A DNA stretch of 64,000 nucleotides from Buchnera aphidicola (Anoecia corni) (GCF_964056675.1 NZ_OZ060371.1:62001-126000), one strand, 5' to 3'. Shown: positions 49,334 to 59,248, counted from the first letter of the stretch. Notes: generated from the letters alone by a model not told the origin. A program made the numbers and translations.

Positions 49334-51531
49334 ATGATCATTATAGAAGTAATATTATTTTTACCAATTAAAACTACATTTTTTTATTACTGTCATCCCT
49401 ACTTAAATCCTATTGTAGGTTCTAGAGTGTATGTTCCTTTTAAAAATAAAAAGTTAATTGGAATTATATCTAAAATTTATTTTAAGAAAGAAAAAAAAAT
49501 TAATAATAATATAAAGTATATAACAAAAATTTTAGATAAACATTATGCAATAAGTAAAAAAATAATTAATGTATTACATTGGGCAGCTAAGTATTATCAC
49601 TGTCCTATAGGAATATTAACATTTAACGTACTACCAAAGTTATATGATCAAAAAATAAAAAAAAAAATGATTTTTATTGGAAAATTACTACCAAAGGAAA
49701 ATATTTCAATTTGAATAATTTGAAAAACGCTCCTAAACAAAAATATGCTATATCTATATTAAAAAACAATAACATAAAAAAAAATGATTATTATAATCAT
49801 AAAATATATGAAAGTATTTTTTATAAACTACAAAAAAAAGGTTTATGCACTTTAAATATAAAACAATATAATTTATGTATATGGAAGAATAAATCAAAAG
49901 AACAATATATATATAAAAAATTAAAAAAAATTACGAAATTAATTTTAATAAAAATTCTCACTAGCAATTTAAACTACAAAATAATAGCATTGATTGGAAT
50001 GAATTTTTTTTTAAAAATAGAAACATATTTAAAAATATTGAAATTAGTGATAATAAAAAAAAAACAAACTTTAATTCTAACTCCAAATATTAATACTTTA
50101 TTTCAAATAGAATATTTTTTAAAAAAAAAAATCGATAGTCCAATAGACGTATATCATACAAAACTAAATAATAAACAAAAATATTATATTTTAGAAAAAG
50201 CTAAGATTGTTAAAAATATAATCATTATTTCTACAACAAACGGAATTTTTATTCCTTTTTGTAAACTAGGACTCATTATAATAGATCAAGAAAATAGTAC
50301 TGATTATATAAAACAAAAACCATGTCATTATAATACAAAATTTATAGCTATGATTAGAGCTTATCAAGAAAATATTCCTATAATTCTTGAATCCATAACT
50401 CCAGATTTACTCACTTTAAAAAAATTGCATTCTAAAAAATATTCTTATTTTAACTTATATAGAAAAAATATTAAATATATACAAAAAACTACTAATATTA
50501 TAGATATGAAAAAATCAAAGTGTTATGGAATTTTTACAACTGAAATTATAAAAAAAATATACTCTTCTTTAAAAAATCAAAAAACTACAATACTTATTAT
50601 CTCAAAAAAAATGGTTTTTTTTTCTGTTTTAATATGCCTGCATTGTTCTCTAATTATGAAATGCGATACTTGTAACAATTTTTATAAATTAAACACCCTA
50701 AAAAAAGAATTATTTTGTCACAATTGTTTTTCTTTTATACAACAATTTGTTAAATGTATATACTGTCAATCTTACTGTTTACATATTTATAATATAAACA
50801 GAAAAAATATAAATAAATTGTTAAACATGACTTTCAAAAAAATAAGATTCTTATTTTTTAACTTAATAGATGAAAACTGTACAAAAAAAAGTTATTTAAA
50901 TATTCTTCATTTAACTAAAAACAGCCCTAGAATAATTCTAATGTCAGATACATTAGAAAATTTATCTTTTATTTCAAATATTAAAAATATTATATTTTTT
51001 AATCTAGATTACTATTTTTACTACTATAAATTTCGTGCTATGGAATTTTTTAGTCATTTGTATATTAATTGTACATATAATGTTTCTGTCAGATTAAATA
51101 AAACAAACACATTTATTCCAACTTACTTTTCTAAAAATTGCTCACTTAACATATTAGTATATAAAGGTTTTTATTCTTTTATAAATCACTTAATAAAATT
51201 AAGAAAATATAATATATTACCACCATATACAACACACATTATACTTAAAATAACAAGTAATTTTTTAAAAAATGTACAATATGCAATATCATTAATAAAT
51301 CATTTAATTGCAAACAATTTTAAAAAACTGAATGATTCTCTTTTAATAATGCCGTGTGCAATATCTTCAATTAATAAATTTACACAACAATATTCTTCTT
51401 CTATACTTTTACAGCATTATTGCAAAAACTTTTTAAATAGAATATTAAATTTTATTCTTTTATCAACAAAAAAAAAATTTTTACGTTATAAAATAAAAAT
51501 TTTTATTTTAGTAGATCCTATAAAATATTGA
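49334..51531 (+). CDS. priA: Primosomal protein PriA, ATPase motifs lost and split by a poly(A) frameshift
   Basis: PriA restarts stalled replication forks by loading the primosome. The ATG at 49334 aligns with the E. coli start. The first frame stops at 49714; the second continues to 51531. They meet at an A11 tract (49657-49667); one extra A gives KKKNDFYWKITTKGKYFNLNN and 732 residues, exactly the E. coli length. The helicase motifs are gone: Walker A GVTGSGKT reads GMNFFLKI, DEEH reads DQEN, GSATP reads ESITP, and GRAGRAG reads NVSVRLN. Eight zinc cysteines (four CxxC) and the C-terminal DNA-binding part remain, ending ILVDPIKY. Probably a scaffold without helicase activity, or a gene in early decay. 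Confidence 0.88.
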
Positions 51532-51738
51532 TAAATTCGCTTTTAAAAAAATGTAAATAATTAAAAAAAATCTAGTCATCAAATTAATTTAATTAATTTT
51601 CATTAATAAAAAATTAATACAATTATATAAATTTCTGATAAGATTAAATCTTATATATTTTATATATAATAATCATTAGTCACTAATTAAAATTTGAACT
51701 ATTAAATAAAATAAATATTTATATTATAGGAATCAATT

Positions 51739-53022
51739 GTGCAAATAAATCAACTATTACAAGAACTAAAAAATAGAGGATTAATTTCTAAAATAGCTCA
51801 TGAAAAAGAATTAATTCAAAACTTATCTAATAATAATTCTTTTAAAATATACTGTGGTTTTGATCCAACTTCTGATAGTCTCCATATTGGACATTTACTT
51901 CCTATGTTGTGCGTTAAATATTTTCAAGCTATGCGATGTATCCCAATAATTTTAATTGGAGGAGCAACTAGTATTATAGGCGATCCAAGTTTTAAAGATA
52001 AAGAAAGACGTTCTAATTTTAAAACTAAAACAAAACATCTATGGGAAAAAAAAATAACTAAACAAATCATAACATTTTTTAAAACAAAAAATAAAAACAA
52101 TACAATTAAAATTTTAAATAACTTTGACTGGATAAACAATATTAATATTATAGATTTTTTAAGTATTATTGGAAAACAATTTTCAGTAAATAAAATGATA
52201 AAAAAAGAATCAGTCAAACAAAGAATTAAAAAATCAGAATCAGGAATTTCTTTTACAGAATTTTCTTATAGTTTACTTCAATCATATGACTTTCTATGGC
52301 TATTTAAAAATTATAAAGTTATCCTGCAAATAGGAGGATCAGATCAATGGGGAAATATTACTTCTGGAATTCATTTAATTAAAAATTTATATAAAAAAAA
52401 TGTTTCTGGAATAACCGTCCCCTTACTTCTTAAATCTAATGGTCAAAAATTTGGAAAAACAGAAAAAGAAACTATTTGGTTAAATAAAAAAAAAACTACT
52501 CCTTACAAGTTTTATCAGTTTTGGTTAAACACACAAGATAAATACGTAATAAAATTTTTAAAACTATTTACATTAATAAATTTACATAAAATAAATAAAA
52601 TAGAAAAGAAAATTATAAACAAAAATGTGATTTTAAAAATAAAAAAAATATTGGCAAGTTACATTACTGCATTAATACACGGAAAATATAATTTGTTATC
52701 AGCACAACGAATTACTAACTACTTATTTTCTGAATCTTATTTACAAGTTTTTGAAACTGATTTTCAACAATTAAAAATTGATGGAATTCCATCTATATTA
52801 ATAGAAAAAGAAACTAATTTGCAAAAAGTATTATTAACTTCCAATTTATCTTCTTCTAAACGTCAATCTAGATATTTAATAAAAAATAAATCTATTAGAA
52901 TAAACAAAAAACTACAAAAAAATGTTCACTACGAGTTATCTAGAAACGATAGGATATTTAACAAATATACAATTTTGAGTAAAGGAAAAAAAACCCATTG
53001 TTTATTATTTTGGAAAAAATAA
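51739..53022 (+). CDS. tyrS: Tyrosine-tRNA ligase
   Basis: Class I synthetase for tRNA-Tyr; 427 residues (E. coli 424). The start is GTG with AGGA eight bases upstream; the family alignment supports it. CGFDPTSDSLHIGHLLP carries the HIGH motif, and KFGKT near residue 236 the KMSKS equivalent. GGATSIIGDPS, QIGGSDQWGNITSG and a C-terminal S4-like RNA-binding domain are present. Convergent with sufA. Confidence 0.97.
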   Translation: MQINQLLQELKNRGLISKIAHEKELIQNLSNNNSFKIYCGFDPTSDSLHIGHLLPMLCVKYFQAMRCIPIILIGGATSIIGDPSFKDKERRSNFKTKTKHLWEKKITKQIITFFKTKNKNNTIKILNNFDWINNINIIDFLSIIGKQFSVNKMIKKESVKQRIKKSESGISFTEFSYSLLQSYDFLWLFKNYKVILQIGGSDQWGNITSGIHLIKNLYKKNVSGITVPLLLKSNGQKFGKTEKETIWLNKKKTTPYKFYQFWLNTQDKYVIKFLKLFTLINLHKINKIEKKIINKNVILKIKKILASYITALIHGKYNLLSAQRITNYLFSESYLQVFETDFQQLKIDGIPSILIEKETNLQKVLLTSNLSSSKRQSRYLIKNKSIRINKKLQKNVHYELSRNDRIFNKYTILSKGKKTHCLLFWKK

Positions 53023-53070
53023 TTATATATATATATATTTGTATAAAAAAACATTTTATGAATAAAACAT

Positions 53071-53442
53071 CTATATATTGAAACTTTCTCCACATCCGCA
53101 ACGGTGTAATTCTTTAGAATTATAAAAAGTAAAATTTCTATTTATTCCGTTCTTAATATAGTCAATAGTAATTCCATCTAAAAATTTAACATCTTTTTTT
53201 AATACATAAATATTCATATTTTTATGTATAAATATAACATGATTTATATCATTTCTTTTATAATACACTTCTATCCCATAACGAAACCCAGCGCATCCAG
53301 ATTTTTTTAAAAAAAATTTTATATTTTTCTCTTTATTATTACATAATAAACGATATATTTGCATTGTCGCATTATTAGTTATAATTATTCCTAACCAATC
53401 TCCATATTTAGGAACAAAAATACTTTTTTTATTGAATGTCAT
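53071..53442 (-). CDS. sufA: A-type iron-sulfur carrier SufA
   Basis: Carries and delivers Fe-S clusters to apoproteins. It has 123 residues (E. coli SufA 122). The three cluster-binding cysteines are in SGCAGFRYG and CGCGESFNI. Outside them, the sequence matches SufA (old name YdiC) better than ErpA or IscA: KFLDGITIDYIKNGINR and FTFYNSKEL. The other suf genes are not next to it, so it acts as a stand-alone carrier here. Confidence 0.88.
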   Translation of the reverse strand: MTFNKKSIFVPKYGDWLGIIITNNATMQIYRLLCNNKEKNIKFFLKKSGCAGFRYGIEVYYKRNDINHVIFIHKNMNIYVLKKDVKFLDGITIDYIKNGINRNFTFYNSKELHRCGCGESFNI

Positions 53443-54580
53443 TTTTTACCTTTTTTTTTATAAAATATTTATATAAATATTGCATAAATACTAAATTACT
53501 AAAAAAAATATTATATGCTACTTTTTTTATGAATAAAAAATAATTTCTTGATTTATATATGAATTTATTATGAATAACTTTATGCAAAAAATTTGTAAAT
53601 TATTTTCTATAAATTTTATATTTATAAAATAAAAAATGAAAAATATAAATAATTTAATATAATAATGCATATGTTTTAAAAAAAAACAATCTAAAAAATA
53701 TTTTAAAAAAATTATTTTCTTTTTTAAAATTATTAAAGTGTTGCACAATCTATTATATAAAACATTAATTAATAAATATATATTTCCTATACTTTAATAA
53801 TTAATTAAAATATAAAACTATTCAAAAACATAATTTTATTATAAATAACGTCTTTATATCAACATTATAAAACTAATATTACTTACATTTATATATTCTT
53901 TATTAAGATAAAAATAAAAAAACATCATTAATTACTTATTTATACCGTATTAATACTTAAACTACAAATTTTATAAATATAAAATATTTTTCTATATAAA
54001 ATTTCGATATTTATTAAAAATGATTTATAAAAACCACTAATTATAAACAAGAAACTCAAGTGTTAATAACTATTCATTATACATCTATAACAATCAAAAA
54101 AAAATAAACTAATTCTTAAAACAAAATTATCAATTTTAAATTAATGTACTTAACATACTTGAAAATTATTTCAAAAAAAATAAAAATATATTGTTATAAT
54201 AAATTATTATTTTAAACTATTTGTTGTTATTAAATCTATTTAAAAGAATAATACATCACTAAATATGGCTATTTAGATATATAAATGTGTATGTTGTACC
54301 TTTAATGCAAATAATTAACCCTATAAAATTATTTATTTACCAAAAAATAAAAAATTCATTCTATTTTTTACATATAAATAAAATTAACTAATATTACTTG
54401 TTTTTAAAAATGTTACACATTTCTATATAAAAAATTAACATTATTATAATAAAATAATTATCAATATCAATATTAATAATTTATATGTACTACATATAAT
54501 TAATTGTAAAACATGTTCTATATTTAACATTTTAAAAGTATATATATATTACTTATAATACACTTATCTTAGAGATAAAC
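53443..54580. other. Non-coding stretch of about 1.1 kb between sufA and aroH
   Basis: No credible gene on either strand. A minus frame of 73 codons (53527-53748) is Phe/Ile/Tyr low-complexity and rejected. The aroH promoter must lie at the right end. It is the longest empty stretch in the window apart from the ptsH-ligA gap, and probably eroded genes, though I cannot say which. Confidence 0.55.
54564..54578 (+). promoter_or_regulatory. Small hairpin over the aroH ribosome site
   Basis: TTATCT and AGATAA pair around TAG, ending two bases before the aroH ATG. The only purine-rich ribosome site (AGAGA) lies inside the stem. It could lower translation; a 6-bp A+T stem is also easily due to chance. 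Confidence 0.25.
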
Positions 54581-55627
54581 ATGAAAAAAACAGATGAACT
54601 ACGTACTATACGAATTGATCCATTAATAACTCCAGCTGAGTTAGCTAAACGTTATACTATAACTTCATCTATTATGGACAATGTTATACAAACTCGAAAA
54701 AACATCGCTAATATTATTAGAGGAAAAGATAAACGATTATTAGTTATCATCGGACCATGTTCTCTACACGATCCTATAGCAGCAATTGAATATGCTACTA
54801 ATCTTTGCAAATTAAGAAAAAAATTTCATGAAAGATTAGAAATAATTATGAGAACATATTTTGAAAAACCTAGAACTGTTGTAGGATGGAAGGGATTAAT
54901 TTCTGATCCTTACCTAGATGGAAGTATGAAAGTCAACGACGGATTGAGTATTGCTCGAAAACTATTACTTGACATAAATTCTCTAGGAATGCCAGCTGCA
55001 ACAGAATTTTTAGATATGGTCATAGGACAATTTATTGCAGACTTAATTAGTTGGGGAGCAATAGGAGCGAGAACAACAGAAAGTCAAATTCATCGAGAAA
55101 TGGCTTCAGCTTTATCTTGTCCAGTAGGATTTAAAAATGGAACAGATGGTAACATAAGAATAGCTATTGATGCTATTCGTGCTACACAAGTTAAGCATCT
55201 TTTCTTAGCTCCGAATAAACATGGTCAAATGTGTATTAATCATACTAGCGGAAACCCGTTTGGACATCTGATTATGCGAGGTGGAACGATGCCTAACTAT
55301 CATTCCGAAAATATCACGCAAGCGGTTAAATATTTAAAAAAATTTAATTTACCAGAACACTTAATGATAGATTTTAGTCACGGTAATTGTCTAAAACAAC
55401 ATTTGAGACAAATTGACGTATGCGAATCAGTGACTAGACAAATAAAAACAGGATCAAAGTCTATAATAGGTGTTATGATTGAAAGTTTTTTAAAAGAAGG
55501 ATCTCAATCTCTAAAACCAAAAAATCAATTAGTATATGGACAATCTATTACTGATCCATGTCTAAATTGGAAAGATAGCGAACTTATTATAAATAAATTA
55601 GCGGAATCAGTTGATAATCGTTTTTAA
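54581..55627 (+). CDS. aroH: DAHP synthase, AroH type
   Basis: First step of aromatic synthesis: condenses phosphoenolpyruvate and erythrose 4-phosphate. It has 348 residues, as in E. coli AroH. It resembles AroH (Trp-sensitive form) from the N-terminus (KKTDELRTIRIDPL) onward. VIIGPCSLHDP, RTYFEKPRTVVGWKG, GARTTESQIHRE, KNGTDG and DFSHGNC with a metal ligand are intact. Single gene with its own terminator just after the stop. Confidence 0.96.
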   Translation: MKKTDELRTIRIDPLITPAELAKRYTITSSIMDNVIQTRKNIANIIRGKDKRLLVIIGPCSLHDPIAAIEYATNLCKLRKKFHERLEIIMRTYFEKPRTVVGWKGLISDPYLDGSMKVNDGLSIARKLLLDINSLGMPAATEFLDMVIGQFIADLISWGAIGARTTESQIHREMASALSCPVGFKNGTDGNIRIAIDAIRATQVKHLFLAPNKHGQMCINHTSGNPFGHLIMRGGTMPNYHSENITQAVKYLKKFNLPEHLMIDFSHGNCLKQHLRQIDVCESVTRQIKTGSKSIIGVMIESFLKEGSQSLKPKNQLVYGQSITDPCLNWKDSELIINKLAESVDNRF

Positions 55628-55633
55628 TAATAC

Positions 55634-55669
55634 AACCAGTCAATGTTTTAAAAAATTGACTGGTTTTTT
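55634..55669 (+). terminator. Intrinsic terminator after aroH
   Basis: An 11-bp perfect stem AACCAGTCAAT/ATTGACTGGTT with a 10-base loop runs straight into a T run (TTTTTTA). It lies six bases after the aroH stop. The clearest intrinsic terminator in the window. Confidence 0.88.
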
Positions 55670-55849
55670 ATAAAGATAAGATCCTCATATATTTCTATAA
55701 AAAATTTATTTTTTTTACACAAAACTAAATGTTTAATGTTATATTTAAATAAATTTAAAAATTAATCTTTTACTTTTTATGCTATTTTTATAATTATGTA
55801 AAATATTTATTTCATATAATAATTACATTTCTTTCATTAAGGATGAAAG

Positions 55850-57778
55850 ATGCTTACTATTACTTTTTTTGATAAGAAAAAAAAAATATATAAAAAACCT
55901 ATTTCTGTTAAAGAACTAATTCAAGATTACAATAAAAAAATTTATAATGTATGTGTGGCCGCTTTAATAAATAATAAAATTAAAGATTTAAATCATCTTA
56001 TTAAAGAGGATTCTACTGTAAAGTTTATTAAAATCTATGATTCGGAATCAATTTACATAATACGAAATTCTTGTTTACAATTACTCACTTACGCAATAAA
56101 AAAATTGTGGCTAGATTCTAAAATAGCTGAAGGAAAAATAACTAAAAATGGTTTTTTTTGTGACATAGAATTAAACAAGTTTTTAACTAAACATGATATC
56201 ATCACCATTGAAACCAAAATGAAAAAAATAGTACAAAACGGTTATGATATAAAAAAAAAAAATGTAAAAGTAAAAAAAGCTATAGAACTATTTACAATAG
56301 CAAAAGAAAACTACAAAGTTAATATGTTAAAAACTTTAAGCAGCAAAAACGAAAATATAAACTTATACTATCATGAATCTTATTTTGATATAGCTTTATC
56401 CCCTCAAGTACCAAATATACAATTTTGTAATCACTTTAAAATTCAAAAAATTTCTGGAGCTTATTGGAAAGGAAATAAAAACAATAAAATGCTTCAAAGA
56501 ATATATGTTACTGCATGGGAATCAAATAAAAAACTACAACAATTTTTGCAAAAAATTATTTTTCTAGAAAAAAGAGACCATAGAAAAATAAACAAAAGAT
56601 TAAATCTCTATCATATACAAAAAGAATCTCCTGGAATGGTCTTTTGGCATAACAACGGATTTATTATCTATAAAGAACTAAAACAATTTATACGTCTTAA
56701 ACTAAAAAAATATTTTTATGAAGAAGTACATACACCTATTGTAATTAATCAATCTATGTGGGAAAAAAGCGGCCATTTAGATTACTATAAAGAATCTATT
56801 TTTCATACTTCTTCTGAAAATCAAAGTTATTGTTTAAAACCTATGAACTGTCCAGCACACGTGCAAATATTTAATCAAAAGTTGGTTTCATATAAAAACT
56901 TACCTATCAGATTAGCTGAATTCGGATGTTGTCACCGAAAAGAATCTTCAGGCTCATTACACGGACTACTAAGAATTAGAAGTTTTACCCAAGATGACGC
57001 TCATATTTTTTGTAGTATTAATCAAGTACAATCAGAAATCAATAATTGTATTAAAATGATGTTTGATATTTATAATATTTTTAAGTTCAAGAAGATAAAT
57101 ATTAACCTGTCTACACGTCCCAAAAACCGCATCGGAAATGATTTAATTTGGGATCAAGCAGAAAAAGATTTAAAATCTGTACTGCATGATAATAACATTG
57201 ATTATTATCATAATGTAGGAGAAGGTGCTTTTTATGGACCAAAAATTGAGTTTACTTTACAAGATTCATTAGATAGACTATGGCAATGCGGAACTATACA
57301 ACTAGACTTTTATTTACCAAAACGATTAAATGCAACGTATATAGACAAAAAAAATACAAAAAAACATCCAGTAATTATTCATCGAGCTATATTAGGATCT
57401 ATTGAACGTTTTATAGGAATTTTACTAGAAGAATATGTGGGAAAATTACCAACTTGGTTATCTCCTATTCAAGTAGTTTTACTCACAGTTCATAGTAAAA
57501 ATTCAGAATATGCTTATTCTTTAGAAAAAAAATTAACACAATCAAATATAAGAACAAAATGTGATACTAGAAATGAAAATATTAGCACTAAAATTAAAGA
57601 ACATATAATATGTTATACTCCTTATATAATAATTATTGGAGACAAAGAAGAAAATTCTTCTACTATTACAGTGAGAACACGATTAGGAAGAAATATATAC
57701 AGCATATGTTTTAACAATTTCATTAATGCTTTAATTAAAGAAATTAAAACTCATTCTAACACTGAATTGGAGGTATAA
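55850..57778 (+). CDS. thrS: Threonine-tRNA ligase with a degenerate editing site
   Basis: Charges tRNA-Thr. It has 642 residues, as in E. coli. An N-terminal TGS domain is followed by the N2 editing domain, the class II core and an anticodon-binding domain. The core zinc ligands are present: Cys in MNCPAHVQIF, His in QDDAHIFC and His in VIIHRAILGS. In the editing domain, E. coli H73 and H77 are N73 and Q77, and C182 and H186 are A182 and Q186, so clearance of Ser-tRNA-Thr is probably lost. AAGGA precedes the ATG. An in-frame A10 tract lies at 55877-55886. First gene of thrS-infC-rpmI-rplT. Confidence 0.97.
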   Translation: MLTITFFDKKKKIYKKPISVKELIQDYNKKIYNVCVAALINNKIKDLNHLIKEDSTVKFIKIYDSESIYIIRNSCLQLLTYAIKKLWLDSKIAEGKITKNGFFCDIELNKFLTKHDIITIETKMKKIVQNGYDIKKKNVKVKKAIELFTIAKENYKVNMLKTLSSKNENINLYYHESYFDIALSPQVPNIQFCNHFKIQKISGAYWKGNKNNKMLQRIYVTAWESNKKLQQFLQKIIFLEKRDHRKINKRLNLYHIQKESPGMVFWHNNGFIIYKELKQFIRLKLKKYFYEEVHTPIVINQSMWEKSGHLDYYKESIFHTSSENQSYCLKPMNCPAHVQIFNQKLVSYKNLPIRLAEFGCCHRKESSGSLHGLLRIRSFTQDDAHIFCSINQVQSEINNCIKMMFDIYNIFKFKKININLSTRPKNRIGNDLIWDQAEKDLKSVLHDNNIDYYHNVGEGAFYGPKIEFTLQDSLDRLWQCGTIQLDFYLPKRLNATYIDKKNTKKHPVIIHRAILGSIERFIGILLEEYVGKLPTWLSPIQVVLLTVHSKNSEYAYSLEKKLTQSNIRTKCDTRNENISTKIKEHIICYTPYIIIIGDKEENSSTITVRTRLGRNIYSICFNNFINALIKEIKTHSNTELEV

Positions 57779-57784
57779 AATATT
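57769..57784 (+). promoter_or_regulatory. Strong ribosome site and AUU start of infC
   Basis: GGAGG, inside the last codons of thrS, is eight bases before an ATT codon that aligns exactly with the AUU start of E. coli infC. In E. coli this rare start lets IF3 repress its own translation. The same arrangement here suggests the feedback is kept. Confidence 0.85.
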
Positions 57785-58318
57785 AAAGTTATAAAAAAAC
57801 ACACATTAAAACGTCCTAATCGAATTAATAACGAAATAAGGGCTAAAGAAGTACGTCTTTCAGATGTTTCAGGAAAACCTATAGGAATAGTAAGCTTAAA
57901 AACAGCTTTGCTTCAAGCTGAAAAAGTTAATATGGATTTAGTTGAAATAAGCCCTAATGCTAATCCTCCAGTTTGTAAAATAATGAATTATGGAAAATTC
58001 CTATATAAAAAAAACAAATCTTACAAAGAACAAAAAAAAAGACAAAAGACTATACAAATAAAAGAAGTAAAATTTCGTCCAAGTACAGACATTGGAGACT
58101 ATAATGTAAAAATACGAAATTTAACACGATTCCTAAATGAAGGAAATAAGGTAAAAATAACCTTACGTTTTAGGGGAAGAGAAATGGCTCATCAAGAAAT
58201 TGGTCTAAATCTTTTATTAAAAGTTAAAAATGATTTATCTAATTTATCAGTAGTTGATTTTTTCCCTTCTAAAATAGAAGGAAGACAAATGATTATGTTT
58301 CTTTCTCCTAAAAAATAA
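57782..58318 (+). CDS. infC: Translation initiation factor IF-3
   Basis: Binds the 30S subunit, checks the initiator tRNA and start codon and blocks early 50S joining. The gene starts at ATT, not ATG: from there the product begins (M)[25 protein letters not shown], matching E. coli residue by residue, with 178 residues (E. coli 180). An ATG-only reading starts far inside the protein. [43 protein letters not shown] and the ending [18 protein letters not shown] are intact. The start is three bases after the thrS stop. Confidence 0.96.
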   Translation: MKVIKKHTLKRPNRINNEIRAKEVRLSDVSGKPIGIVSLKTALLQAEKVNMDLVEISPNANPPVCKIMNYGKFLYKKNKSYKEQKKRQKTIQIKEVKFRPSTDIGDYNVKIRNLTRFLNEGNKVKITLRFRGREMAHQEIGLNLLLKVKNDLSNLSVVDFFPSKIEGRQMIMFLSPKK

Positions 58319-58390
58319 ACTTTAAGCTTAAAATTTAAATTTTAAATAACGTATTTTATAACTTACAATTTTATACAAGATATAAATATT

Positions 58391-58588
58391 ATGCAAAAAA
58401 TAAAAACTGTACGCGGTGTTTCTAAAAGATTTAAAAAAACAGCTTCTGGAAAATTCAAAAGAAAAAAATCAAATCTTCAACATATTTTGACAAAAAAAAC
58501 AACTAATTATAAACGTAAAATTAGATCTAAATCAATAGTTTCTAAAAATGATATTTCTAAAATAAAATTTTGCTTACCTTACGTTTAA
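58391..58588 (+). CDS. rpmI: 50S ribosomal protein L35
   Basis: Large-subunit protein of 65 residues, the usual length. Basic throughout: [20 protein letters not shown] and NLQHILTKK are typical. Between infC and rplT in the order found in E. coli. The start ATG has only a weak ribosome site. Confidence 0.96.
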   Translation: MQKIKTVRGVSKRFKKTASGKFKRKKSNLQHILTKKTTNYKRKIRSKSIVSKNDISKIKFCLPYV

Positions 58589-58641
58589 TTTTTTAAATAT
58601 AAAATATTTAAACTTTACTAATAAAAAAAAGGAAAATATTT

Positions 58642-58998
58642 ATGGTTCACGTAAAACGTGGAACTACTTCAAGTGCCCGACACAAAAAAATATTAAAAAA
58701 AGCTAAAGGATACTACGGAGCTAGATCTAAAGTTTATAGAGTAGCAAATCAGGCTGTAATAAAAGCAGGACAATATTCTTATAGAGATCGCCGCCAAAAA
58801 AAACGACAATTCAGAAAACTATGGATTGTTCGGATTAATGCTGCTGTTCGAAATAATAACATTTCTTATAATAAATTTATATTTGGATTAAAAAATTCTG
58901 GTCTAAATTTAAATAGAAAAATGCTATCAGAAATATCAATTAACGATCCTTTAACTTTTAAAAAAATAGTTAACCAATCTCAAACAATAATAAGTTAA
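58642..58998 (+). CDS. rplT: 50S ribosomal protein L20
   Basis: Large-subunit assembly protein of 118 residues, as in E. coli. [37 protein letters not shown] and [12 protein letters not shown] are conserved. In E. coli L20 also represses rpmI-rplT by binding the leader; I could not confirm that structure here. AGGAAA precedes the ATG. Confidence 0.97.
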   Translation: MVHVKRGTTSSARHKKILKKAKGYYGARSKVYRVANQAVIKAGQYSYRDRRQKKRQFRKLWIVRINAAVRNNNISYNKFIFGLKNSGLNLNRKMLSEISINDPLTFKKIVNQSQTIIS

Positions 58999-59156
58999 TT
59001 AATTGAATTTAAAATATGGTATAAAAAAAAATTTAAAAAATATCTTATACAAAATATTTCTATACGTAATGTATCTCTTTTAAAACATTTGAAATCTACT
59101 ATACAAAGAATATAACCTATAATATAAACACTTATTTTTAATTTTTTAAAAAAATA

Positions 59157-59181
59157 AAAAGCTTCCTAAAAGGAAGCTTTT
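59157..59181 (+). terminator. Terminator or attenuator hairpin between rplT and pheS
   Basis: AAAAGCTTCC and GGAAGCTTTT pair perfectly around TAAAA, followed by CAC. In E. coli this gap holds the pheM leader peptide and attenuator. No Phe-rich leader peptide is visible here, so it is more likely a simple terminator of the rplT transcript. Confidence 0.7.
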
Positions 59182-59248
59182 CACTCATAAACTATATGAT
59201 ATATTTATATATAATGATTTTAAGTAATTAAGTAGGAATTATAATACA

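Noticed and set aside
53071..53442. Calling the Fe-S carrier ErpA
   Set aside because: The GCAGF, FLDGITIDYIKNG and CGCGES segments match SufA better than ErpA (GCSGFQYG, CGCGSS).
53527..53748. 73-codon minus frame between sufA and aroH
   Set aside because: Low-complexity composition typical of non-coding A+T-rich DNA, no motif.
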